DNA from: Thermovirga lienii DSM 17291
Lineage (GTDB): Bacteria; Synergistota; Synergistia; Synergistales; Thermovirgaceae
Length of the DNA stretch: 31,872 nucleotides
Direction of reading: 5' to 3'
Assembly: GCA_000233775.1 (NCBI GenBank)
Contig: CP003097.1
Span: forward strand, 1-31,872
The notes beneath the pieces were generated by a model, which was not told where the DNA came from, made no database searches, and worked only from the letters and a program-made list of their open reading frames with translations. Below are positions 1 through 7,132 of the stretch, one piece after another. A program made the translations under genes and the position numbers. How positions within the stretch are numbered: position 1 is the stretch's first letter; every line of letters begins with the position of its first letter.

Positions 1-1374
1 AATTAAGAGCCAAGGCAAGGTCTCTGGTTTAAAATGGTAAGCGGAAAAACAAACCCAAACCGGAGGTGACCTTGCAATGGCTCAGTACAATATTACCATC
101 GACTCAGAATTACTGCATCAGTTATTTTTGTCGGACAGTAAGGATTCTGGAGTATCTAAGTTATTGGAGTCGGTATTGAATCAAGTTCTTCAAGCCCAGG
201 CAACGGAACAGTTGAGAGCAGAGGCTTACGAGCGGACAGAGGAAAGACGAGGGTATCGCAACGGGACATACCCGCACAGGCTTACGACGAGAGTAGGGAG
301 CCTTGTTTTGAGGGTGCCCAGGCTTCGTAATGGCAAGTTTTCTACGGAGCTTTTCAGCAGATATCAGAGGAGCGAACAGGCCTTTATTTTGGCTTTGATG
401 GAGATGGTAGTAAATGGGGTATCAACCCGTAAGGTATCTGAGATAACCGAGGAGTTATGTGGAGTAAGGATATCCAAGTCATTGGTGTCGGAATTATGCA
501 GGAGGCTGGATCCAGTTATAGAAGCGTGGAGAGATAGGTCTTTGAAGGACAAGGAGTATCCTTTTTTGATTGTAGATGCATTGGTTATAAGGGTGAGGGA
601 AGAAAACAGGGTCTTACATAGGAGCATGCTTATATGTGTGGGTGTGAACAGAGAAGGTATACGAGAAGTTTTGGGGTTTGTGGTAGGAGATAGCGAATCA
701 GAGGAGAGCTGGGGGGATTTTTTCGGTTGGTTGAAAGATAGAGGTTTAAGAGGTGTGGATTTAGTGGTATCTGACGACCACAAGGGATTAGTAAAGGCTT
801 TGAGGAGAAATTTTCAGGGGTCAAGCTGGCAGAGGTGTCAAACTCATTTTATACGGAACATACTATCTGCTTCACCTAAGGGTCTTCAGGGGGAGCTCAA
901 GACTCGGATACAGGCTATTTTGCATGCTCCGGATATGGGGACAGCCAGGATGTTGTTGATGAGGGTTTTAGAGGAATACGAAGAAAAAGCTCCTAAGGCG
1001 ATGAGGATTTTGGAAGAGGGATTTGACGATGCTGTGGCGATATTGTCTTTGCCGGAGAAGTATCGTAAGCGTCTGAGGACGACCAACAGTGTGGAGAGAT
1101 TGAATGAGGAGATAAGGCGTAGGGAGAGGGTTATACGGATATTTCCAAGCAGGGAATCGGCAGTAAGGTTGCTTGGCGCAGTTCTTCTTGAGATAGACAA
1201 CAAGTGGGCTGGTGGAAGGAAGTACCTTGATATGGATGAGTACTATGAATATCTTTCACAACAGCAATCTAGATCAAGCCCTAAAATCTATTGCCTTTAA
1301 CAAAAAATAAGAAAAATGCATAAGACCATTACCAGAGACCAAAACAAATTTACACAAAATATAGGACTTGACCC
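1..1374 (+). mobile_element. IS256-family insertion sequence, left tip outside window
   Basis: The element carries one transposase gene. Its right terminus is seen as a TTTACACAAAATATAGGACT-like stretch ending with CTTGACCC at about 1374. The reverse complement of that end matches the left end of the second IS256 element at 4981. A subterminal inverted repeat is visible as GGTCTCTGGT at 19-28 and ACCAGAGACC at 1331-1340. The outermost left repeat must lie upstream of base 1, so the target duplication cannot be checked here. Confidence 0.8.
77..1300 (+). CDS. IS256-family transposase (mutator type)
   Basis: This 407-residue protein is a DDE transposase that moves its own element by cut-and-paste or copy-out. 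Family marks seen in the sequence are the N-terminal ATEQLRAEAYERTEERRGYRNG segment, a first Asp in FLIVDALVIRV, a second Asp in VVSDDHKGL, the WQRCQTHFIRN block, and the catalytic Glu in RTTNSVERLNEEIRRRERV. Length is normal for the family (about 400). The ATG start is preceded by GGAGGTGACC. It is similar over its whole length to the transposase at 5036-6268, but its codons are clearly more AT-rich, so the two are divergent cousins and not recent copies of each other. No frameshift or internal stop is seen, so it is likely active. Confidence 0.95.
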   Translation: MAQYNITIDSELLHQLFLSDSKDSGVSKLLESVLNQVLQAQATEQLRAEAYERTEERRGYRNGTYPHRLTTRVGSLVLRVPRLRNGKFSTELFSRYQRSEQAFILALMEMVVNGVSTRKVSEITEELCGVRISKSLVSELCRRLDPVIEAWRDRSLKDKEYPFLIVDALVIRVREENRVLHRSMLICVGVNREGIREVLGFVVGDSESEESWGDFFGWLKDRGLRGVDLVVSDDHKGLVKALRRNFQGSSWQRCQTHFIRNILSASPKGLQGELKTRIQAILHAPDMGTARMLLMRVLEEYEEKAPKAMRILEEGFDDAVAILSLPEKYRKRLRTTNSVERLNEEIRRRERVIRIFPSRESAVRLLGAVLLEIDNKWAGGRKYLDMDEYYEYLSQQQSRSSPKIYCL

Positions 1375-1418
1375 AGGTACGTAACACATTGCTCTTCCTT
1401 TGCAATCTACAGATACTA

Positions 1419-1424
1419 TATAAT
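1419..1424 (+). promoter_or_regulatory. Candidate -10 box upstream of the response regulator
   Basis: A perfect TATAAT lies about 130 bases before the response regulator start, just outside the right end of the IS256 element. No good -35 hexamer sits at 16-18 bases upstream, so this is a weak call. The rest of 1375-1552 holds nothing else that I recognise. Confidence 0.3.
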
Positions 1425-1552
1425 TGCAATAAGTAAACAATAGGAATGTCGTCTCCGAGCCTGATCGCCTAAAAATGCACTTCATGGCGACTGGCCGATA
1501 GGGTGTTTCTGGAAACGGAAACGCCTCCCATTGCGGAAAGGAGAAACACAAA

Positions 1553-2251
1553 TTGCCCAAACTCAAAGTCATCATTGCTGATGAAGACCCGATGGTTTGC
1601 TATCTGTGCAGAAATTACATTAGCGGTATCTATGGATTCACGGTGACATCAGAGACTCACTCATTGAGCTCCCTAAAAAGGGAACTAAAGAACTTAACAG
1701 TCGATCTTGTGCTTTTGGATGCTCATATGGACAAAGATTTAAAGCTTGATGGCTTTAAAGGCCTTAGAAGCGCTTTCCCTAGGGTAGATTTTATCGTTAT
1801 GGCAAAAACCGGTGACCCATTTATAATACGCAATGTCATATGTCAAGGCGCTTTCGATTGCCTGATAAAACCCTTTTCCTTCAAAAGATTAGAATCCTCA
1901 TTGAAAGCTTACAGGACGTACAACTTGGGCCTTACCACGCGGGATAGCCCTTGGAATCAAGAAGAGTTGGATAAAATGATGAGCGAGCTCGCAAACACTA
2001 AAGTTCATCCCCTAAGAGGAGACCTGCCTAAAGGTATACAAGAAAAGCTATTGGAGAAAGTAATTCGATGCCTTGAACAAAGCAATAAAGCTCTTTCTGC
2101 CAAGGAAATAGGAGGTATTGTGGGTATATCGAGAGCTACAGCAAGAAGATACCTAGAGTATCTATTAGAAAGCAAGCTAGTGTCTGTAGAGTATCCTTTC
2201 ACTAAAATTGGAAGACCCAAAAAACTCTACAAATTAGTGCAAAAACAATAA
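1553..2251 (+). CDS. CitT/DpiA-family response regulator (orphan)
   Basis: A 232-residue two-component response regulator. The N-terminal receiver domain (about 1-120) has the acidic pair D10/E11, the phospho-acceptor D56 in VLLDAHMD, and K106 in CLIKPF. The Thr/Ser normally found at the end of beta-4 is replaced by Met83, which may weaken phosphorylation-driven signalling. The C-terminal winged helix (about 170-230), with GISRATARRYLEYLLES and IGRPKKLYKL, is typical of the citrate/malate regulators CitT, DpiA and MalR. The start is TTG after GAAAGGAG. No sensor kinase is in the window; a partner could lie beyond the IS at the left. Its position just before the pruA-like gene suggests that it controls that gene, but this is inference. 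Confidence 0.88.
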   Translation: MPKLKVIIADEDPMVCYLCRNYISGIYGFTVTSETHSLSSLKRELKNLTVDLVLLDAHMDKDLKLDGFKGLRSAFPRVDFIVMAKTGDPFIIRNVICQGAFDCLIKPFSFKRLESSLKAYRTYNLGLTTRDSPWNQEELDKMMSELANTKVHPLRGDLPKGIQEKLLEKVIRCLEQSNKALSAKEIGGIVGISRATARRYLEYLLESKLVSVEYPFTKIGRPKKLYKLVQKQ

Positions 2252-2357
2252 ACCCAAAACAGAGCATAAATGAGCAAAAAGTTTAATGTTTCAAGATTCT
2301 TATTTATCCTTTCCAGTAGTAATAAAACGGACACAACTGGAAAGGAGGATTTTTTCT

Positions 2358-3992
2358 ATGAATAACGGGATCTTTTGTTTTCCCAAACCCAGGAACGAAC
2401 CAACCAAAAATTATGCTCCTGGTAGCGTTGAAAGGAAACTGATGAGGAAGAAGTTATCCCGCCAAGAAAAGATCAAGGTCGAGATCCCCGTGATTATAGG
2501 GGGGAAGGAGGTACGGACAGGCAAGATAAGAGAAGTAACTATGCCATGTGACCACGGGCATGTCCTTGCCATCTACCATGAAGCAGGTCCAAAGGAAACA
2601 GAACTAGCTATCAAGGAGGCTCTACTAGCCAAAAAAGAGTGGGAATCCCTCCATTGGACAGAACGGTGTGCTGTGATGCTGAAGGTCGCTGAGCTAATCA
2701 GCAACAAATATCGCTATTTATTAAATGCAGCTACGATGCTGGGACAGGCAAAAAACGTACATCAAGCAGAGATAGATGCTGCCTGCGAAAGCATCGATTT
2801 CTTAAGATTCGGAGCTTATCAGGCATCATATATTTATCAGTGGCAGCCTTTACAACCTCACGAATATGATTGTGTAAACAAAATGGAATACAGGCCACTT
2901 GAAGGATTTGTTTTAACCATATCGCCTTTTAACTTTACTGCCATTGCGCTAAGCCTCAACTCATCAGTTATTACTATGGGGAACACAACAATATGGAAGC
3001 CTGCAAGAACTTCTTTGCTTTCCAGCTACTACTTGATGAAGATTTTTGAAGAAGCTGGACTGCCTCCGGGAGTAATAAACTTTCTGCCTGGGCCAGGATC
3101 TGAAATAAGCGAAGTTGCACTCCGCAACACCAATTTCGCGGGTTTACACTTTACGGGCTCCACAGATACCTTCAACACACTATGGAAAAAGCTTGGAGAA
3201 AATATATCAAAATATAAAAACTATCCGAGGATAGTAGGAGAAACAGGCGGCAAAGATTTTATATTCGCCCATTATTCAGCAGATATTCACGCCCTCGCTA
3301 CCGCTTTAGTACGAGGAGCTTTCGAATATCAGGGACAAAAATGCTCTGCAGCTTCAAGAGCTTATATCCCTAAATCCATCTGGAAGAAGTTGAGGGAAAT
3401 CCTCGTCGATTGGACAAAAAATCTATCAGTTGGGGATGTTAGAGACTTCAAAAATTTTGTAAACGCCGTAATAGATGAAGCGTCTTATAAAAAAATTATG
3501 GGGTACATCGAAAAAGCAAAAACTTCGCCAAACGCAAAGATAATAGTCGGAGGCAACGGAGATAAAAGAACCGGATATTACGTAGAACCCACCATAATAG
3601 AAACAAACGATCCTAACTTCCTGACAATGAACGAAGAAATTTTTGGGCCGGTTCTGACCATCTTCGTGTATGAAGACGAGCGCTTTGAGGAAACATTAAC
3701 GTTATGCGACTCCACTTCCTCATACGGCCTAACAGGCTCAATCTTCGCAAAAGACAGGAAGGCTATAGAAAAAGCAGCAAAAATATTAAGGTATGCAGCA
3801 GGTAACTTTTACATTAACGACAAACCAACAGGAGCTGTAGTTTGCCAGCAGCCATTTGGAGGAGCTCGAGCCTCAGGCACCAACGATAAAGCCGGAACTT
3901 ACTTGAATCTGATTAGATGGATTTCTCCAAGAACTATTAAAGAAAATCTAAATCCCCCCACCCATTGGAGTTATCCGTTTTTGGAAAAGTAG
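2358..3992 (+). CDS. pruA: 1-pyrroline-5-carboxylate (L-glutamate gamma-semialdehyde) dehydrogenase
   Basis: A cytoplasmic NAD(P)-dependent aldehyde dehydrogenase of 544 residues, which oxidises glutamate gamma-semialdehyde to glutamate in proline, ornithine and arginine breakdown. The P5C dehydrogenase subfamily is shown by the QAEIDAACESIDFLRF segment, the MEYRPLEGFVLTISPFNFTA block, HFTGSTDTF, general base Glu295 in VGETGGKDF, and catalytic Cys329 in GQKCSAASRAY. The 34-residue Glu-to-Cys spacing is canonical for aldehyde dehydrogenases. The ATG at 2358, seven or so bases after AAAGGAGG, is preferred over in-frame codons upstream. It follows the response regulator by about 100 bases. Its metabolic partner, ornithine aminotransferase, is encoded at 25896-27101, so the pathway is present although split. 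Confidence 0.93.
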   Translation: MNNGIFCFPKPRNEPTKNYAPGSVERKLMRKKLSRQEKIKVEIPVIIGGKEVRTGKIREVTMPCDHGHVLAIYHEAGPKETELAIKEALLAKKEWESLHWTERCAVMLKVAELISNKYRYLLNAATMLGQAKNVHQAEIDAACESIDFLRFGAYQASYIYQWQPLQPHEYDCVNKMEYRPLEGFVLTISPFNFTAIALSLNSSVITMGNTTIWKPARTSLLSSYYLMKIFEEAGLPPGVINFLPGPGSEISEVALRNTNFAGLHFTGSTDTFNTLWKKLGENISKYKNYPRIVGETGGKDFIFAHYSADIHALATALVRGAFEYQGQKCSAASRAYIPKSIWKKLREILVDWTKNLSVGDVRDFKNFVNAVIDEASYKKIMGYIEKAKTSPNAKIIVGGNGDKRTGYYVEPTIIETNDPNFLTMNEEIFGPVLTIFVYEDERFEETLTLCDSTSSYGLTGSIFAKDRKAIEKAAKILRYAAGNFYINDKPTGAVVCQQPFGGARASGTNDKAGTYLNLIRWISPRTIKENLNPPTHWSYPFLEK

Positions 3993-3996
3993 ACAA

Positions 3997-4036
3997 ATGG
4001 TAACTAGAGGCCCTTTTTAAGGCCTCTAGTTACCAT
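3997..4036. repeat. 16-bp perfect inverted repeat after pruA (possible terminator)
   Basis: Arms 3997-4012 and 4021-4036 are perfectly complementary and enclose the loop CTTTTTAA. The T-run is inside the loop and not after the stem, so this is not a standard intrinsic terminator. It could still act as a transcript 3' end stabiliser. Confidence 0.5.
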
Positions 4037-4115
4037 GACTATGTTATGCTGACAACGGATAGCGAAAATGTCCCCTTACAGGGTGACAATATCACTGTCC
4101 GGTAACACAATAAAC
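4037..4115. other. Possible degenerate transposon end
   Basis: This gene-free stretch, read on the minus strand, contains two related motifs: GGACAGTGATATTGTCA, then GGGGACATTTTCGCTATCC. Repeats of this kind resemble the subterminal repeats of IS21-type elements. No transposase is attached, so I treat it only as a possible remnant. Confidence 0.25.
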
Positions 4116-4124
4116 AACACCTAA

Positions 4125-4153
4125 TTGACAAAGCACATTTATTGCAGTAAACT
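4125..4153 (+). promoter_or_regulatory. Sigma-70-type promoter for the B12 riboswitch operon
   Basis: A perfect -35 TTGACA at 4125-4130 is followed after 17 bases by TAAACT at 4148-4153. Transcription would start near 4160, about 40 bases before the riboswitch aptamer. Nothing else in the region offers a better promoter. Confidence 0.65.
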
Positions 4154-4201
4154 CCCCGTCAGAATAAAGAAGCGTTTTATAAAAAATTACATATATTTGC
4201 G

Positions 4202-4378
4202 CATCATTGGTGCCTTATCTTGCTCTGCAAGGTAGGCTTAAAAGGGAAGACCGGTGAGAATCCGGCGCGGTCCCGCCACTGTAACGGAGAGCGTGGTTGA
4301 GATATGCCACTGTCGCTTTAATGCGATGGGAAGGTTCAACCAAGCGATGACCCGGAGCCAGGAGACCTGCCAGTGATG
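4202..4378 (+). ncRNA. Cobalamin (adenosylcobalamin) riboswitch aptamer
   Basis: The B12-box consensus is unmistakable: AAAGGGAA near 4240, GGTGAGAATCC near 4253, GCGGTCCCGCCACTGTAA at about 4266-4284, and GAGCCAGGAGACCTGCC ending near 4371. A P1 stem forms between CATCATTGG (4202-4210) and CCAGTGATG (4370-4378), with a G-U pair. The expression platform runs from there to the terminator at 4458-4487 and holds an 11-base direct repeat, GGATGGTTGGT. Known cobalamin riboswitches of this layout switch expression off when B12 is abundant. The first gene downstream is a permease and not a B12 transporter or synthesis gene, which makes the regulon member unusual. Confidence 0.95.
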
Positions 4379-4457
4379 TAGAAGCACGCAAAACCACGAG
4401 GATGGTTGGTGCGGCAACGGGTGTCTACTTCGGACATCCGGATGGTTGGTTTTTACC

Positions 4458-4487
4458 AGTGCCCTCCTCAGTGGAGGGCACTTTTTT
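4458..4487 (+). terminator. Intrinsic terminator of the cobalamin riboswitch
   Basis: A 10-bp GC-rich stem (AGTGCCCTCC at 4458-4467 with GGAGGGCACT at 4473-4482), a 5-base loop and a run of six T form a textbook terminator. It lies between the aptamer and the ribosome binding site of the permease, so B12 binding is expected to end transcription here. Confidence 0.9.
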
Positions 4488-4508
4488 ATTCAAAAAGGGG
4501 GCGTAAAC

Positions 4509-4981
4509 ATGGGCTCTTCAAGTTGCATAGTTACCATTTTTCTGGTTGTAGTCGCTGCCTTTGCAGGTAACCACCTCGGTAAGCTAAACGTTGGGAAATT
4601 TAGTCTTGGGGAATCTGGTGCGTTGGTAGCAGGCATGACCTTGTCTCTTTTTCTAAGAAACTATTCCCTCTTGATACCCTCGTGGCTTATAAAGATAAGC
4701 CTCATATTTTTCATAGCTACAGTGGGTCTTATTGCAGGCAAAAAGATACAAACAGTAATTAAAAGCCACGGCTTCAAGTTCGCTCTTTTGGGTTTATCGA
4801 TAACGTTTATTGGCGCCTTAACCAGTTACATTGTTGTTCTTACACTACCAACTTTATCCAAAGGACATGCTGCAGGAACTTACGTAGGAGCTCTTACAAG
4901 CTCCCCTGGATTAGCCTCGGCCTTAGAATCCGCCACTGATTACGGAAAAATTATGGGATCAAACTACTCCGCTGACGTAGG
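4509..4981 (+). pseudogene. AspT/YidE-type permease, 5' part (interrupted by IS256)
   Basis: The N-terminal half of a membrane transporter of the aspartate:alanine exchanger (AAE/AspT/YidE/YbjL) family. Hydrophobic segments follow one another from residue 5 on. The family motif GALTSSPGLASALESA, followed by NYSADVG, sits at the break. The start ATG at 4509 follows an AAAAAGGGGG ribosome site just after the riboswitch terminator. Reading past 4981 enters the insertion sequence, adds about 19 unrelated residues and stops at 5039. Joining 4509-4981 to 6387-7104 gives 1191 bases, exactly 397 codons with no stop before the end. The gene was therefore intact before the insertion. The truncated product is unlikely to transport. 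Confidence 0.85.
4973..4981 (+). repeat. Target-site duplication of the second IS256, left copy
   Basis: TGACGTAGG here is repeated exactly at 6378-6386, directly flanking the element. IS256 elements duplicate 8-9 bases, so the true duplication is 8 or 9 of these bases. The perfect match argues for a fairly recent insertion. Confidence 0.9.
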
Positions 4982-6377
4982 GGTCAAGTCCAAATTTGTG
5001 TGTAAATTCCCTCTGGCAGATAAGATCACCCCGTTTTAAGCTACATTTACCTGGGTATCGGCATTATTCACCTCCTTCTGCTGTTTTTCTGTGTTAGCCT
5101 TCCACTCCCAATACTCTGCCATATCAAAGTAGCGCTTTCCTGTGGTCCACACCTCGTCGATCTCTACAAGCACTGCTCCGATCAGTCTCACAGCCGACTC
5201 CTCGTTAGGGAAGATTCGGATCACCCGCTCCCGCCGGCGGATCTCCTGGTTGAGCCGCTCGACTCCATTGGTGGTGCGCAGCCGCTTCCGGTAGCGCCCT
5301 GGTAGTGCCATCACCGCCATTGCGTCCTCGAAACCAGCTTCAAGTCGCTCTACCGCCTTTGGCGCCCGGGCGCCAAAGGCCTCTATCGTTTCGTTCAGCA
5401 ACCGCCTGGCCGTCTCCATATCCGGCGCGTCGAAGATCAACCGCAGTCGCCCGTGCAGGTCGCCCTGGAGGCTCTTAGGACAGGCGTCCAGGATGTTCCG
5501 GATAAAGTGGGTCTGGCACCGCTGCCATGTCGCTCCTTGGAAGTGGGTTTCTATCGCATTGATCAAGCCCTTGTGATCATCCGAAACAACCAAGTCCACT
5601 CCCTTGAGACCGCGCTCCTTGAGCCGGCCGAAGAACTCCGACCAAGCAGCCTCTGATTCGCTATCCCCGAGCATAAGCCCTAAAATCTCCCGGTATCCCT
5701 CCCGGTTGATCCCTGTAGCGAGAAGTACGCTTGAAAGCCGTACCCGGCCGCCTTTACGCACCCGGATGACAATGGCATCTACCAGGAGAAATGGGTATTC
5801 CTGGCTGCTCAAATCTCGCTCGTTCCACTCCTTTACGATGTCGTCCAGTCTTTTGCACAGGCTGGATACGGTGGATTTGGAGAACTCCGTGCCGCATAGT
5901 TCATCAACAACCGCCCTTACCTTCCTGGTGGATACGCCGTTCACGACCATCTCGACCATGGCCAGCAAGAGCGCCTGCTCGCTCCGCTGGTACCGCTCGA
6001 AAAGCTCCGTGGAGAAGTGCCCGCTCCGGAGACGGGGAACCATAAGCGTAAGTTCTCCTACGCGAGACTTGAGCAGCTTATCCCGATACCCGTTGCGGTA
6101 CCCCTGCCGCTCTTCGGTACGTTCGTATGGCTTGGCCCTGAGTTGTTCGGTAGCCTGAGCATCGAGTATCTGATTCACGATGTTCTCCACCAACCGAGCC
6201 AATCCATCATCCCGAATAAATAATCCTTGCAAGAGATCACAGTCTACGGTAACCTGGTAGTGAGCCATCTTTTCTCCCTCCTGATGATTAAGATTAAGCT
6301 ACTTCTTATCTACCAGAGGGAGGGGTGGCTCTCCTGCTTCAAGCCATCAATTTTACACCATCATAATGGACACTACT
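4982..6377 (-). mobile_element. IS256-family insertion sequence (complete, about 1.4 kb) inside the permease gene
   Basis: Both ends and the duplication are visible. The left end reads GGTCAAGTCCAAATTTGTG. The right end, reverse-complemented, reads AGTAGTGTCCATTATGATGG, and both then run into a GTGTAAA-TT motif, giving imperfect terminal inverted repeats. The element is inserted with its transposase antisense to the permease operon. Its GC content is clearly higher than the surrounding genes, which suggests arrival from a different genomic background. Confidence 0.93.
5036..6268 (-). CDS. IS256-family transposase (GC-rich variant)
   Basis: A 410-residue mutator-type DDE transposase. Motifs match the family and the element at 77-1300: QATEQLRAKPYERTEERQGY, first Asp in FLLVDAIVIRV, second Asp in VVSDDHKGL, the WQRCQTHFIRN block, and the Glu in TTNGVERLNQEIRRRERVI. 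The ATG is preceded by GGAGGGAGAAAAG. It is full length and uninterrupted, so probably functional. Codon third positions are much richer in G and C than in the flanking permease or CoA-transferase genes. Transcription runs opposite to the host operon. Confidence 0.95.
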   Translation of the reverse strand: MAHYQVTVDCDLLQGLFIRDDGLARLVENIVNQILDAQATEQLRAKPYERTEERQGYRNGYRDKLLKSRVGELTLMVPRLRSGHFSTELFERYQRSEQALLLAMVEMVVNGVSTRKVRAVVDELCGTEFSKSTVSSLCKRLDDIVKEWNERDLSSQEYPFLLVDAIVIRVRKGGRVRLSSVLLATGINREGYREILGLMLGDSESEAAWSEFFGRLKERGLKGVDLVVSDDHKGLINAIETHFQGATWQRCQTHFIRNILDACPKSLQGDLHGRLRLIFDAPDMETARRLLNETIEAFGARAPKAVERLEAGFEDAMAVMALPGRYRKRLRTTNGVERLNQEIRRRERVIRIFPNEESAVRLIGAVLVEIDEVWTTGKRYFDMAEYWEWKANTEKQQKEVNNADTQVNVA

Positions 6378-6386
6378 TGACGTAGG
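6378..6386 (+). repeat. Target-site duplication of the second IS256, right copy
   Basis: An exact second copy of TGACGTAGG, with the permease reading frame resuming directly afterwards. Confidence 0.9.
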
Positions 6387-7104
6387 TATAGCATATGCTA
6401 TAAGCTATCCTATAGGAGTGTTACTGGTTATTCTTTCTACGAAATTACTGCCTCAAGTCTTCAACATAGGGACACAAAATAAAGAATTGACATCTTCTCA
6501 TGCCCTTGACGCAACTGCAGATATAACTGGAAACAAGCCTGTAAATATGCAAAAAGCAATTTCATTCGTTTTGAGTTTTGCTATATGCTGCGTTTTAGGC
6601 TACCTATTAGGCAATATTGCTCTCCCCTTATACAAAATAGGATATTTCAAATTGGGCACTACAGGTGGAGTCTTGCTATCCTCCTTGGCATTAGGATATC
6701 AAAGGAAAGTCTTCTTTTTGGATTTCAGGATTAATGAGAAAGTGCTTAATAAGGTTAGATCCTTATCCTTACTAATATTCCTAAGCTCCATAGGCCTTAA
6801 ATATGGAAGCCTATTTTTCAAAACGTTGAGCTTCAATCTAATTGGCATACTTTTTGCCTCCCTTGTAGCAGGAAGCATATCTATCCTTTTTGGTTTTTGG
6901 GTCGGGCATAGAATTTTCAAACTCGATTGGCCGTTATTGTTGGGAGCTCTCTGTGGAGGCATGACATCTACACCTGGTTTGGGAGCAGCAATAGAAGCAG
7001 TCAATAGCGATGAGCCTGTTTTAGGCTATGGGGCCACGTATCCTTTCGCTCTTTTCGGCATGGTGCTTTTTACCAAGATGATCTTTGTCTTGCCTGCTAT
7101 ATAA
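6387..7104 (+). pseudogene. AspT/YidE-type permease, 3' part
   Basis: The continuation of the transporter begun at 4509. In the restored frame the junction reads SADVGIAYAISYPIGVLLVI, a match to the AAE-family motif in which a GYAI-YP-G segment follows the LTSTP motif. The second half carries the duplicated version, GGMTSTPGLGAAIEAV and then LGYGATYPFALFG. The restored protein has 396 residues with two repeated membrane units, about half to two-thirds of a typical AspT and without its central soluble regions. A GTG at 6418 could start a fragment, but no clear ribosome site is seen. AAE relatives include AspT and the succinate exporter SucE of Corynebacterium; the substrate here is unproven, with succinate as a guess from the next gene. 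Confidence 0.85.
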
Positions 7105-7132
7105 ATAATCTGAGAGAAAGAGGTGAGCTAAA

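Noticed and set aside
364-783. Long minus-strand open frames opposite the IS256 transposase
   Set aside because: They lack ribosome sites and family motifs and are shadows of a well-supported gene; the same holds for the plus-strand frames opposite the aro operon.
4215-4397. A 60-residue minus-strand frame over the cobalamin riboswitch
   Set aside because: The bases are fully explained by the conserved aptamer, and the frame has no coding features.
4446-4508. Upstream extension of the permease to an ATG at 4446
   Set aside because: It would put the start inside the riboswitch terminator; the ATG at 4509 has its own ribosome site and a natural membrane-protein start.
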